Assembly: GCF_049994355.1 (NCBI RefSeq)
Contig: NZ_CP188257.1
Coordinates: 4,650,001 to 4,714,000, forward strand
DNA: 64,000 nucleotides
Source: Angustibacter sp049994355
GTDB taxonomy: Bacteria > Actinomycetota > Actinomycetes > Actinomycetales > Angustibacteraceae
Reading direction: 5' to 3'
The translations under genes and the position numbers were made by a program. The notes under the pieces were generated by a model. That model made no database searches. It was not told the origin of the DNA and saw only the letters and a program-made list of their open reading frames with translations. Shown here piece after piece: positions 47,863 through 56,485 of the stretch. Position 1 is the first letter of the stretch. Each line of letters starts with the position of its first letter.

Positions 47863-48906
47863 TCAGTCGTCGACGGCGCGGGTGGACTGCCGCACCACCA
47901 GGTGGGTCGGCAGCGGGATGTCCTCGGTGAGCGTGTCGGGCTCCTCGACCGCGATCAGCACCTTCTGCATGATGATCTCGCCGAGGGTTGCGAAGTCCTG
48001 CCGGATGGTCGTCAGGGGCGGGAAGAGATACCCGGCCTCGGGCACGTCGTCGAAGCCGACCACGCTGACGTCGTCCGGCACCTGCAGCCCGCGTTCGCGC
48101 AGCGCCGAGAGCAGCCCGATGGTCATGTGATCGTTGCCCACGAAGACTGCGACCCCGGGCTCGATGTCCAGGCTGGATCCGAGGCGGTGACCGCTCGCCG
48201 CCGACCAGTCGCCGAACAGCGGCTCGCTGATCTCCAGGCGGTGTGCGGCCAACTCGTCGCGCCAGCCACGGACCCGCTCGACGGCGTCCAGAGCGGTCCT
48301 CGGCCCGGCGACGTGCAGGATCCGGGTGTGCCCCAGCTCAGCGAGGTGCCGCACCGCGGTGCGCGCACCGCGGTACTGGTCGATGGACACGATCATCGGA
48401 CTGCGTCTGGCCGCGGAGGCCGCGGCCACGACGGGGATGCGCAGGTCCAGGCTGCGCACCAGCTCGAGCACCGCGACGTCGACGACGACCAGCACGATCG
48501 CGTCCACGCGCTGGCGGAGCAGACCGTCAACCACCCCCCGAATGGCCTTGGGGTCGTCGGAGGGGGCGCTCACCGTCTCGACGTTGTATCGGGCGGCCCG
48601 CGCGGCGAAGTTGAAGTGCATGGCGATCGAGGTCGGCCCGTAGTCCGAGATACCCGGCGTCACCAGGCCGATCGAGCGGGTCCGCCGGGTCACCAGCGCG
48701 CGGGCTGCGGGCGAGGGGCTGTACTGCAGCTGGGCGATGGCCTGCTCGACCCTGGCCCGCGTCGACGGCCGCACGTTGGGCATGTCGTTGATCACGCGCG
48801 AGACGGTCTGGTGGGACACCCCGGCGAGGCGGGCCACGTCGAAGATGTTCGCCGTCCGGCCCCGGCCGGGCTTGCTGGCGCCGCCGGCGGGCCGCGGCTC
48901 ACTCAT
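47863..48906 (-). CDS. LacI family transcriptional regulator, last gene of the sugar ABC operon
   Basis: A 347-residue repressor. The N-terminal helix-turn-helix and hinge read NIFDVARLAGVSHQTVSRVINDMPNVRPSTRARVEQAIAQLQYSPSPAARAL (residues 20-72). The rest is a periplasmic-binding-protein-like effector domain, including SIGLVTPGISDYGPTSIAMHF and VSVVGFDDVPEAGYLFPPLTTIRQD. Its start lies inside the end of the upstream ATPase gene, so it is co-transcribed with the transporter. It is a different protein from the LacI at 55355, with similarity only in the family motifs. It probably binds the same imported sugar or a derivative. Confidence 0.9.
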   Translation of the reverse strand: MSEPRPAGGASKPGRGRTANIFDVARLAGVSHQTVSRVINDMPNVRPSTRARVEQAIAQLQYSPSPAARALVTRRTRSIGLVTPGISDYGPTSIAMHFNFAARAARYNVETVSAPSDDPKAIRGVVDGLLRQRVDAIVLVVVDVAVLELVRSLDLRIPVVAAASAARRSPMIVSIDQYRGARTAVRHLAELGHTRILHVAGPRTALDAVERVRGWRDELAAHRLEISEPLFGDWSAASGHRLGSSLDIEPGVAVFVGNDHMTIGLLSALRERGLQVPDDVSVVGFDDVPEAGYLFPPLTTIRQDFATLGEIIMQKVLIAVEEPDTLTEDIPLPTHLVVRQSTRAVDD

Positions 48907-50413
48907 CGAACTCGTCCGGTCTGGCCACGAGCGCGGTCAACGTGTCGGCGTTCAGCGAGTCGGACGGCACGATGTCCACGATGCGGCCGTCCAGCAGGAT
49001 CGCGACCCGGTGCCCGACGCGCAGCACCTCCTCCAGCTCGGCGGAGATGAACATCACCGAGAGCCCGTTGTCCGCGAGCTCGCCGACGAGGTTCTGCACC
49101 TCGACCTTGGCGCCGATGTCGATCCCGCGCGTCGGCTCGTCCAGCACCAAAGCCCGCGGTGACAATGCCAGCAGACGGGCGAGGAGGACCTTCTGCTGGT
49201 TGCCACCGGACAACGTGCCAGCCGGGCGGTCCGGGTCCGCGGGACGGACGTCCAGCGCGTCGATCCAGCTCAGCGCGAGCTCGCGCTGACGCGACGACCG
49301 GATCCGGCGCAGCATTCCGCGCTCGGCCTGCAACGCGAGCGTGATGTTCTCCATGACGCTCAGCTCGCTGATGATGCCCTCGGCGCGCCGGTTCTCGGAG
49401 GAGTAAACGACGCCGAGCGACATCGCCGATCGCGGTCCCGCGAAGCTCTCCGCCCGGCCCTGGACGTGGATGATCCCCGCGTCCAGCTTGTCGATCCCGG
49501 TGATCGCGCGGGCGAGCTCCGTGCGACCCGAGCCGAGAAGCCCGGCCACTCCGAGCACCTCGCCCTCCATCAGGTCGACGTCCGCACCGTCGATACCGGC
49601 GCCGACACTGACGCCGCGGGCGCTCAGGAAGGGACGGCGGTCGTCCTCAACGATGTGCAGTCGCGGCTTGGCGCGCAGGGACTCGGCGCTGCGCCCGAGC
49701 ATCGCCTGCACCAGGTCGATGCGCAGCAGCTCCTGGGTGAGGAACTCGCCCACGAGCTTGCCGTCGCGCAGGACCGTGACCCGGTCGCTGATCTCGTAGA
49801 CCTGGTCGAGGAAGTGCGAGACGAACAGGATCGCCACCCCGCGCTGCTTGAGGTCACGGACCACCCGGAACAGCTCGGCGCACTCGTCCAGGTCCAGGCT
49901 CGAAGTCGGCTCGTCGAGCACCAGGACCCGGACGTCGGTCGAGATCGCCCGGGCGATGGCGACCAGCTGCTGCACGGCGAGCGAGTGGCGACCCAGCAGA
50001 GAGGCGGGGTCGATGTCCAGCCCGAGGTCGCTGAGCACGTCCTGCGCCCGGCGACGCATCTCGGCCCAGTCGATCATGGCGAACCTGCGCGGCTCGCGGC
50101 CCAGCGCGATGTTCTCCGCCACCGACACGTTGGGCAGCAGGTCGATCTCCTGGTAGACCGAGCTGACGCCGGCCCGCTGCGCGTCGTGCGGGGACCCGAA
50201 GCTCACCACGCCGTCGCCGAGCCGCAGGACTCCCGCGGCCAGAGGCAGGGCGCCGGTGATGGCCTTGATCAGCGTCGACTTGCCGGCACCGTTCTCGCCC
50301 ATGAGCGAGTGCACCTCACCGGGGAACATCCGGAAGTCGACCCCGTCGAGCGCCGCATCCACCCCGAAGTAGACGGTGGCTCCGGTGAGCTCCAGGAGGG
50401 GCCGCGCGTCCAT
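48899..50413 (-). CDS. Sugar ABC transporter ATPase (RbsA/AraG/YtfR-type), second copy
   Basis: A 504-residue duplicated ATPase energising sugar import. First half: Walker A GENGAGKSTLIKAITG near residue 38 and DEPTSSLDLDE; its signature region is degenerate (SLAVQQLVAIARAI), as usual in this family. Second half: GLLGSGRTELARAITG, a full LSGGNQQKVLLARLL signature and DEPTRGIDIGAK. It is the second such protein of the operon. It lies 29 bases after the permease gene and overlaps the lacI start. It could pair with the permeases as a heterodimer with the other ATPase, or replace it. Confidence 0.93.
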   Translation of the reverse strand: MDARPLLELTGATVYFGVDAALDGVDFRMFPGEVHSLMGENGAGKSTLIKAITGALPLAAGVLRLGDGVVSFGSPHDAQRAGVSSVYQEIDLLPNVSVAENIALGREPRRFAMIDWAEMRRRAQDVLSDLGLDIDPASLLGRHSLAVQQLVAIARAISTDVRVLVLDEPTSSLDLDECAELFRVVRDLKQRGVAILFVSHFLDQVYEISDRVTVLRDGKLVGEFLTQELLRIDLVQAMLGRSAESLRAKPRLHIVEDDRRPFLSARGVSVGAGIDGADVDLMEGEVLGVAGLLGSGRTELARAITGIDKLDAGIIHVQGRAESFAGPRSAMSLGVVYSSENRRAEGIISELSVMENITLALQAERGMLRRIRSSRQRELALSWIDALDVRPADPDRPAGTLSGGNQQKVLLARLLALSPRALVLDEPTRGIDIGAKVEVQNLVGELADNGLSVMFISAELEEVLRVGHRVAILLDGRIVDIVPSDSLNADTLTALVARPDEFDE

Positions 50414-50442
50414 CCGGCCATTATGGTCCGCGCGGGCGACCT

Positions 50443-51462
50443 CTATCGTCGACGCTCCGACCGCACGACGATCACCCGTTGGACGACGATGAACAGCAGC
50501 AACAGCAGCCCGATGATGATCCGGGTCCAGGCCTGTTCGGCGCCCATGAACGAGATCACCGTCTTGATGGTGCCGTAGACGAACACCCCGATCATCGAGC
50601 CGAGGACGTAGCCCGTCCCACCGGTCAGCAGGGTGCCGCCGATCACCACCGCAGCGATGACGTCCAGCTCGGTGCCGATCCCGTTGCGGGGGTATCCGGC
50701 GCCCGAGTAGGCGGTCAGCACCAGCCCGGCCAGGCCGCCGCACGCGCCGCTGATCACGTACACCAGCACCTTGGTGCGGGCCACCTCCAGACCCATCAGG
50801 CGGGCGGACTGCTCGTTGCCGCCCACCGCGTAGATGGTCCGGCCGAACCGGGTGGCGACCATGACGAAGGCGCCGATCAGGACGACCAGCAGCGCGATGA
50901 TCCCGGTCGGCGTGATGTACCACTGGCCGACTGCGAAGCGCTTGGTCTCCAGCCACAGCACACCGGAGTGCTCGACCCTGATCGACTTCAGGCTCACCAC
51001 GTACGCGAGTCCGCGGGCCAGGAACAGACCGGCCAGCGAGGCGATGAACGGCTGCACGTCGAAGAACTGCACGAGGACGCCGATGACCAGCCCGATGGTG
51101 GCCCCGACGAGGATCGTGAGCGGAACCACCACGAACGGGCTGACCCCCGCACTGAGCAGCTTCGCGCACAGGATCCCGGTGAGTGCGAGCACCGAGCCCA
51201 CGGACAGGTCGATGCCGCCGGTGACGATGACGAACGTCATGCCGACCGCGAGGACGAGCAGGAACGCGTTGTCCAGTAGCAGCGCCGACATGTTCAACGG
51301 CGTGATGAAGTTGCCGAAGTAGATCTGCGCGCCGACCAGCAGCAGGACGAAGATCGTGAGCGCGGCGAACGTCGGCATCAGCGACGAGCGCCGGCTCAGG
51401 AACGCGCGGAATGCCGAGGGAAGCGACGAGAGGCGCCTGCCGTCAGCGGTCACGCTGCTCAT
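50443..51462 (-). CDS. Sugar ABC transporter permease, YjfF-like
   Basis: A 339-residue inner-membrane permease with about ten helices. The conserved LVLAVGMTFVIVTGGIDLSVGSVLALTG segment near residue 68 marks the RbsC/YjfF group, and FGRTIYAVGGNEQSARLMGLEVARTKVLVYVISG contains the cytoplasmic loop that contacts the ATPase. A second permease of the same family lies directly upstream, with a four-base overlap. The pair matches the YtfT/YjfF heterodimer of the E. coli galactofuranose transporter. Confidence 0.92.
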   Translation of the reverse strand: MSSVTADGRRLSSLPSAFRAFLSRRSSLMPTFAALTIFVLLLVGAQIYFGNFITPLNMSALLLDNAFLLVLAVGMTFVIVTGGIDLSVGSVLALTGILCAKLLSAGVSPFVVVPLTILVGATIGLVIGVLVQFFDVQPFIASLAGLFLARGLAYVVSLKSIRVEHSGVLWLETKRFAVGQWYITPTGIIALLVVLIGAFVMVATRFGRTIYAVGGNEQSARLMGLEVARTKVLVYVISGACGGLAGLVLTAYSGAGYPRNGIGTELDVIAAVVIGGTLLTGGTGYVLGSMIGVFVYGTIKTVISFMGAEQAWTRIIIGLLLLLFIVVQRVIVVRSERRR

Positions 51463-52508
51463 GCCGCGACCTTCTGCTTCTCGACGTGGGAGTCGGCTTC
51501 TCGGGCCCGACCCCGTCGCACCAGCGAGCTGGCCATCCGGTGCACGCGAGGCGCCTGGATGAGCACGACGAGGATCACCACGGCGGCGAAGAACACCGGC
51601 GCCTCCGCCGACGGCACGCCGAGGAAGAGGATCGTGGACTGCAGGGTCTGGATGATGAGGACGCCGATGACGGTGCCGGCGATGCTGAACTTTCCGCCCA
51701 GCAGCGAGGTCCCGCCCAGCACCACGGCCAGGATGGCGTACAGCTCGATGAGCTCGCCGGCTGCGTTGGCGTCCGCAGCCATGATGTTCGAGCTGTAGAT
51801 GATGCCGGCGACGCCGGCCAGCCCGGCGCTCGCTACGTACGCGGTGAAGATGATCCCGCGCGAGCGGACGCCGGCCAGCCGGCTCGCCTCGGGGTTGATG
51901 CCCACGGCTTCGGTGAGCACCCCCAGCGCGGTCCGCCGCTCGACCACCGCCACCACGATGATCGCGACCAGCGCGATGATGAACGCGAACGGCACCCAGA
52001 ACAGGTAGCCGCTCGCAAAGTACTTCAGCGGTGGGCTGACGACCGTGGTGATGAAGCCACCGGTGATCAGCAGCGCCACTCCGCGACCGGCCAGCATCAG
52101 CACCAGGGTCGCGATGATCGGTTGGATCTTCGCGACCGCGACGAGGAAGCCGTTCCACACCCCGAGCAGGAGGGAGAGTCCGACACCGGCCGCCATCGCG
52201 AGCAGCACGGTGCCGAGGCTGCCCGAGCTGCCCGACCCGTCGATGATGGTGAGGGTCACAGCACCGGAGATCGCCATCACCGCGCCGACCGACAGGTCGA
52301 TGCCGCGGGTGGCGATGACCAGGGTCATCCCCAGGGCGACGAGCATCAACGGGGCGCTCTGGCGCAGGATGTCGATGGGAGCGCCGTACAGCTCGCCGTC
52401 GCGGAGCGTCACCTTGATGAACCGCGGGCGCACCGCCGTGTTCAGCGCGATCAGCGCCAGCAGGCAGACGACCGGCCAGAACAGGCGATGCTTCATCAGT
52501 CGCGTCAC
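51459..52508 (-). CDS. Sugar ABC transporter permease, YtfT-like
   Basis: A 349-residue permease. The family core is LMLVALGMTLVIATRGIDLSVGAVMAISGAV near residue 54, and the ATPase-contact loop is LTEAVGINPEASRLAGVRSRGIIFTAYVASA. The N-terminal segment RPRFIKVTLRDGELYGAPIDILRQSAP is typical of YtfT. The GTG start overlaps the upstream ATPase stop by four bases. Together with the YjfF-like protein it would form the heterodimeric channel for the sugar. Confidence 0.92.
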   Translation of the reverse strand: MTRLMKHRLFWPVVCLLALIALNTAVRPRFIKVTLRDGELYGAPIDILRQSAPLMLVALGMTLVIATRGIDLSVGAVMAISGAVTLTIIDGSGSSGSLGTVLLAMAAGVGLSLLLGVWNGFLVAVAKIQPIIATLVLMLAGRGVALLITGGFITTVVSPPLKYFASGYLFWVPFAFIIALVAIIVVAVVERRTALGVLTEAVGINPEASRLAGVRSRGIIFTAYVASAGLAGVAGIIYSSNIMAADANAAGELIELYAILAVVLGGTSLLGGKFSIAGTVIGVLIIQTLQSTILFLGVPSAEAPVFFAAVVILVVLIQAPRVHRMASSLVRRGRAREADSHVEKQKVAA

Positions 52509-54040
52509 GCCAGGCTCCCTTGGCTGTCGTTCGCCATGAGGTCGATGAGTCCGTCAAGGTCGGTGGAGTGCGAGTCGAGCACACCGATCTGGCGTCGGTC
52601 TCGCATCACCACGATGCGTTGGGCCAATCGAAGCACCTCCTCGAGCTCGGAGGATATGAAAATGACGGCGAGCCCCTGCTCCGCGAGCTCGGCGACCTTG
52701 CGCTGGATGTCGGCCTTGGCGCCGACGTCGACGCCGCGGGTCGGTTCGTCCAGGATGAGCAGCCGCGGCGCGGTCGCGAGCCACCGCGCGAGGACGACCT
52801 TCTGCTGGTTGCCGCCCGACAAGTTCCCGGCGAGCATCGCCGGGTCGGCGGGTCGCACACCCAGGGAGGACATGAACTCGGCGACCACGGCGTCCTGTTC
52901 GCTGCGCCGGACCCGCCGCAGCCAGCCACGGCGCGCCTGAAGGCCGAGGACGATGTTCTCCGCGACCGTGAGGTCCGGGACGATGCCCTCGGCGCGACGG
53001 TCCTCGGACGAGAACGCGATACGCCGCTCCGTCGCCACCCGTGGGGAGGACAGCTTCACGGGGCTGCCGTTGATCTCGACCACCCCCTGGTCGGCCCGGT
53101 CCGCGCCATACAGCAGACGGACCAGCTCGGTGCGTCCGGAGCCCAGCAGCCCGGCGATACCGACGACCTCGCCCTCGTAGACGTCGAGGTCCGCCTCGCC
53201 GAGCACTCCCCGACGGGCGATGCCCTTCGCACGCAGGACCGGTGCCCCGCTGCGGTCGATGACGCGCTCGGCGGTGACGGAGATGGCCTCGAGCTCGGCG
53301 ATCTCCCGACCCACCATCTTGGTCACGAGCTGGCCGCGCGGCAGGTCCTCGACGCGGTACTCGCCGACGAGCTGGCCGTTGCGCAGCACGGTGATGGTGT
53401 CGGCGATCTCGTACACCTGGTCAAGGAAGTGGCTGACGAACAGGATCGCGACGCCTCTGTCCCGCAGGTCGCGGACGACCGCGAAGAGCCGCTCGACCTC
53501 GTCCCGGTCCAGGCTCGACGTCGGCTCGTCGAGGATCAGGACGCGTGCGTCCAGGACCATGGCCCGGCTGATCGCGACGAGCTGCTGGACGGCGATCGAA
53601 TGGCTCGAGAGAAGCAGGTTGGTGTCGAGCCGGACCCCGAGGCTGCCGAGGTGCCGGGTCGCCTCGGCGTGCAGCCTCGTCCATCTGATGCCCCGGGCGC
53701 CTCGCGGCTCGTGGCCCAGCATGACGTTCTCGCCGACGGAGAGGTTCGGGCAGAGGTTGACCTCTTGGTACACGGTGGAGATACCGGCGGACTGCGCGTC
53801 CCCGGTGCTGCCGAAGACCCTCGGCTCGCCGGCGATGGTGATCGTGCCTGCGTCGATCGAGTAGACGCCCGTCAGCGCCTTGATCAGGGTCGACTTGCCG
53901 GCTCCGTTCTCGCCCATGAGGGCGTGCACCTCGCCGGGTCGCAGGGTGAAGTCGACGCCGTCCAGAGCCAGGACGCCGGGGAACCGGATCGTGATGCCCC
54001 GCATCGCCACCACGGGCGCGGTCTCGCTGAGCATTGACAT
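52505..54040 (-). CDS. Sugar ABC transporter ATPase (YtfR-type), first copy
   Basis: A 511-residue duplicated ATPase. The first domain has Walker A GENGAGKSTLIKALTG, SIAVQQLVAISRAM (degenerate signature) and DEPTSSLDRDE. The second domain has GLLGSGRTELVRLLYG, the intact signature LSGGNQQKVVLARWL and DEPTRGVDVGAK. It is closely similar to the other ATPase of the operon in architecture but clearly diverged in sequence. ATG 54040 is chosen over an earlier in-frame start because the stretch before it lacks family similarity; another ATG two codons downstream is equally possible. It couples to the YtfT-like permease by a 4-base overlap. Confidence 0.93.
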   Translation of the reverse strand: MSMLSETAPVVAMRGITIRFPGVLALDGVDFTLRPGEVHALMGENGAGKSTLIKALTGVYSIDAGTITIAGEPRVFGSTGDAQSAGISTVYQEVNLCPNLSVGENVMLGHEPRGARGIRWTRLHAEATRHLGSLGVRLDTNLLLSSHSIAVQQLVAISRAMVLDARVLILDEPTSSLDRDEVERLFAVVRDLRDRGVAILFVSHFLDQVYEIADTITVLRNGQLVGEYRVEDLPRGQLVTKMVGREIAELEAISVTAERVIDRSGAPVLRAKGIARRGVLGEADLDVYEGEVVGIAGLLGSGRTELVRLLYGADRADQGVVEINGSPVKLSSPRVATERRIAFSSEDRRAEGIVPDLTVAENIVLGLQARRGWLRRVRRSEQDAVVAEFMSSLGVRPADPAMLAGNLSGGNQQKVVLARWLATAPRLLILDEPTRGVDVGAKADIQRKVAELAEQGLAVIFISSELEEVLRLAQRIVVMRDRRQIGVLDSHSTDLDGLIDLMANDSQGSLA

Positions 54041-54133
54041 GTCTTCGGCCGATCCTCTCGAGGTGGCGACTGCGCCGGAGCCGGTGGAACGCTCGGCTCC
54101 GGCGCAGTCGGTCATCTGGTTGCTGCGTGAGGA

Positions 54134-55117
54134 TCAGTACGGACGGGAGTCGATGACTGCCTTCGCCTGCTCCTGGGTGAAGGACCCGTCGGTCGCGAAG
54201 TTCTTCTTCTCCACCGTCGTGCCGGCCAGCACCTTCTTCACCAGGTCGGCGGCCTGGTCGCCGAGCAACGGGTTGCACTCGACGATGTAGTTGATCTTGC
54301 CGTCGACCAGGGCCTGCATGCCGTCGTGCACACCGTCGATCGAGACGATGTGGATGTCGGTGCCGGGCTTGCCGCCCGCCGCCTCGATGGCCTCGATGGC
54401 CCCCAGAGCCATGTCGTCGTTGTGCGCGAAGACCAGGTTGATGCCCTTGACTCCGTACTTCTGCAGGAACCCCTCCATGACCTTCTTGCCACCGTCGCGG
54501 GTGAAGTCACCCGTCTGGGAGGCGATGGTCTTGATCTGGGTGCCCTTGATCGCGTCGCCGAAGCCCGCGGCCCGGTCGTTGGCCGGCGCGGAGCCGGTGG
54601 TCCCCTCGAGGACCACCATGTTGGTGGCCTTGTTGCCGTACTGCTCGGCCGCCCACTTGCCGGCGGTCTCGCCTTCCTTCTTGAAGTCGTCGCCGACCCA
54701 GCTGGCGAAGGACTCGTCCGGCGCCGACGTCGTCCGGTCCTCCAGGACCACCGGGATCTTGGCGGTCTTGGCCTCGTTGAGGACGTCGTCCCAGCCGTCG
54801 CTGACGATCGGGGCGATGACGATGGCGTCGACGCCCTGGCTGATGAAGCTGCGCACCGCCGCGATCTGCGCGGCGGGGTCGTTGTCGGCCGCGTTGAACA
54901 CCAGGTCGAAGCCCTTGTCCTTGGTGAACGCCTTCTTCATCGACTCCGTGTTCGCGCTGCGCCACCCCGACTCCGAGCCGGTCTGCGCGAACCCGACCTT
55001 GATCGTCTTGTCGCCGCCACCACCGCCTCCCGCATCGTCGGAGGAGTTACCACAGCCCGTCGTGACCAGCGCAAGGGCGCCGATCAGGGCTACACCGGCA
55101 AGGAACCTCTTCTTCAC
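54134..55117 (-). CDS. Sugar ABC transporter substrate-binding lipoprotein, YtfQ-like
   Basis: A 327-residue exported lipoprotein that captures the sugar outside the membrane. The N-terminus KKRFLAGVALIGALALVTTGC is a lipoprotein signal peptide with Cys 22 as the lipidation site, followed by a flexible Gly/Asp linker. The ligand-binding fold shows KVGFAQTGSESGWRSANTESMKKAF, AIVIAPIVSDGWDDVLNEAK, IPVVLEDRT and AHNDDMALGAIEAIEAAG, all typical of YtfQ and relatives that bind hexofuranoses or pentoses. GTG 55117 has GAGGAGG seven bases upstream, which decides the start. It is the first gene of the operon, behind two LacI-type operators. Confidence 0.93.
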   Translation of the reverse strand: MKKRFLAGVALIGALALVTTGCGNSSDDAGGGGGGDKTIKVGFAQTGSESGWRSANTESMKKAFTKDKGFDLVFNAADNDPAAQIAAVRSFISQGVDAIVIAPIVSDGWDDVLNEAKTAKIPVVLEDRTTSAPDESFASWVGDDFKKEGETAGKWAAEQYGNKATNMVVLEGTTGSAPANDRAAGFGDAIKGTQIKTIASQTGDFTRDGGKKVMEGFLQKYGVKGINLVFAHNDDMALGAIEAIEAAGGKPGTDIHIVSIDGVHDGMQALVDGKINYIVECNPLLGDQAADLVKKVLAGTTVEKKNFATDGSFTQEQAKAVIDSRPY

Positions 55118-55201
55118 GCCAGACCTCCTCGACTTGGGACCGGCCTCGAAAGACCGATTCGGTGTGGGCGCCATTGCCCTACCGTGAGCCCACTGCGCCG
55201 G

Positions 55202-55217
55202 ATGTTAGCCCTAACAT
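55202..55217. promoter_or_regulatory. LacI-type operator, site 1
   Basis: ATGTTAGCCCTAACAT: 7-base arms around a central CC, with only the centre pair mismatched. It lies in the gap between the binding-protein gene (minus) and lacI (plus), 85 bases before the first. Confidence 0.6.
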
Positions 55218-55233
55218 TTCAAGATTGGCCAGC

Positions 55234-55249
55234 ATGTTATCGATAACAT
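55234..55249. promoter_or_regulatory. LacI-type operator, site 2 (perfect palindrome)
   Basis: ATGTTATCGATAACAT is a perfect 16-bp palindrome with the central CG typical of LacI family operators. Site 1 is 32 bases away centre to centre, about three helical turns, so both sites face the same side of DNA. A half-site CGATAACG follows at 55252. Confidence 0.7.
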
Positions 55250-55340
55250 TCCGATAACGTGCCCCGGACAATCGTGCTCCTCAAGCCGCCGCAGCACGGT
55301 AGGCGGCAAATGGTTAGCGATCACATCCATTGGCCGCCCC

Positions 55341-55346
55341 TACTGT
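55341..55346 (+). promoter_or_regulatory. Possible -10 hexamer (TACTGT) of the divergent lacI
   Basis: TACTGT, eight bases, then ATG 55355. The spacing would make a leaderless or nearly leaderless mRNA. Confidence 0.4.
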
Positions 55347-55354
55347 GAGCACCG

Positions 55355-56368
55355 ATGAGCACCTCGGAACCCACGCCCCGGCGCGGCGGGCGCATCGGCG
55401 TCCGGGACGTCGCCCAGCTGGCCGGCGTCTCGACGCAGACCGTCTCGCGGGTGCTGAACAACTCCACGAGCCTGCGTGAGGAGACCCGAGCGCGGGTGCT
55501 CGAGGCGATGATCGAGCTGGACTACCGGCCCAACAACGCCGCCCGCGCGCTCGGCACCGCGACCACGCGCACGCTCGGCGTGGTGGCGACCGACGTCACG
55601 CTGTACGGCCCCGCACTGGCGGTGGCGGCTCTGGCCGCCGCCGCGCGCGACGCCGGGCGGTGGATCGCCGCCGCGTACGCGGACGCGACGGACGAGTTGT
55701 CCGTGCAGTCCGCGCTCTCGCACGTGCTCGGGCAGGGGGTCGACGGCATCGTGCTGGTGGCGCCCCATGCGCGGACCCGAGACGCCCTGCTGGACCACGC
55801 GTCCGGCACGCCCATGGTGGTCATGCACGGCGGCCCGGTCGACCGACAGGCCGAGGGCACCTCGCTCGTCGTGGACCACCTGGTCAGCCTCGGCCACCGG
55901 CGCATCGGCAGGCTGGGCGGTCCGGCCGACTGGTTGGAGGAGCTGTCGCGCCGCTCCGGCTACGAGGCCGCGCTCGCCGCCCAGGGCCTCGCACCCGGGC
56001 CTAGCTGGGTGGGCGACTGGTCGGCTGAGGCGGGGCATCGGCTGACCGAGCAGGTCGTCGAGGCGGTTCGCTCGCCGAACGGACCCACCGCAGTCGTGGT
56101 CGCCAACGACCAGATGGCCCTGGGACTCATGGCCGGCCTGCGCGCGCGGGGGGTGGACGTCCCCGGACAGCTCAGTGTCGTGGGGTTCGACGACAACCCG
56201 GACGCCGCCTACTACAGCCCGCCGCTGACCACCGTCAGCATCGACGTGACGGCGGAGGCGCGCCGCTGCGTGGCGCAGGTCTTCGGCCACGAGACGCCGG
56301 ACGAAGGGGCAGCCCCTCGACTCGTCGCCAGATCGTCGACCGCCACGGCGGTCCAGTCGCCAGCCTGA
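55355..56368 (+). CDS. LacI family regulator of the arabinose genes
   Basis: A 337-residue repressor. The N-terminal helix-turn-helix VRDVAQLAGVSTQTVSRVLNNSTSLREETRARVLEAMIELDYRPNNAARAL (residues 16-66) is followed by the ligand-binding domain (LGVVATDVTLYGPALAVAAL, GHRRIGRLGGPADWLEELSRRSGYEAAL, LSVVGFDDNPDAAYYSPPLTTVSID). It sits between the transporter operon and araBDA, next to their operators, so it is the best candidate to control both. The effector is probably L-arabinose or a phosphorylated intermediate. It plays the role of AraR in other actinobacteria, but orthology is not proven. Confidence 0.9.
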   Translation: MSTSEPTPRRGGRIGVRDVAQLAGVSTQTVSRVLNNSTSLREETRARVLEAMIELDYRPNNAARALGTATTRTLGVVATDVTLYGPALAVAALAAAARDAGRWIAAAYADATDELSVQSALSHVLGQGVDGIVLVAPHARTRDALLDHASGTPMVVMHGGPVDRQAEGTSLVVDHLVSLGHRRIGRLGGPADWLEELSRRSGYEAALAAQGLAPGPSWVGDWSAEAGHRLTEQVVEAVRSPNGPTAVVVANDQMALGLMAGLRARGVDVPGQLSVVGFDDNPDAAYYSPPLTTVSIDVTAEARRCVAQVFGHETPDEGAAPRLVARSSTATAVQSPA

Positions 56369-56408
56369 TCGGCAGGTCGATCCGCAGGTCAGGCTGGCGG
56401 AGAAGCAG

Positions 56409-56424
56409 ATGTTACCGGTAACGT
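56409..56424. promoter_or_regulatory. LacI-type operator, site 3 (upstream of araB)
   Basis: ATGTTACCGGTAACGT: a near-perfect palindrome sharing the TGTTA.CG.TAAC pattern with the sites at 55202 and 55234. It lies 62 bases before the araB start, in the gap after lacI. Confidence 0.62.
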
Positions 56425-56485
56425 CCACTTCGCCGGCGCCCGAGCGTTCGCGTTCGGCCCCGACCACCCGCCCGGAGGAAGTCTC

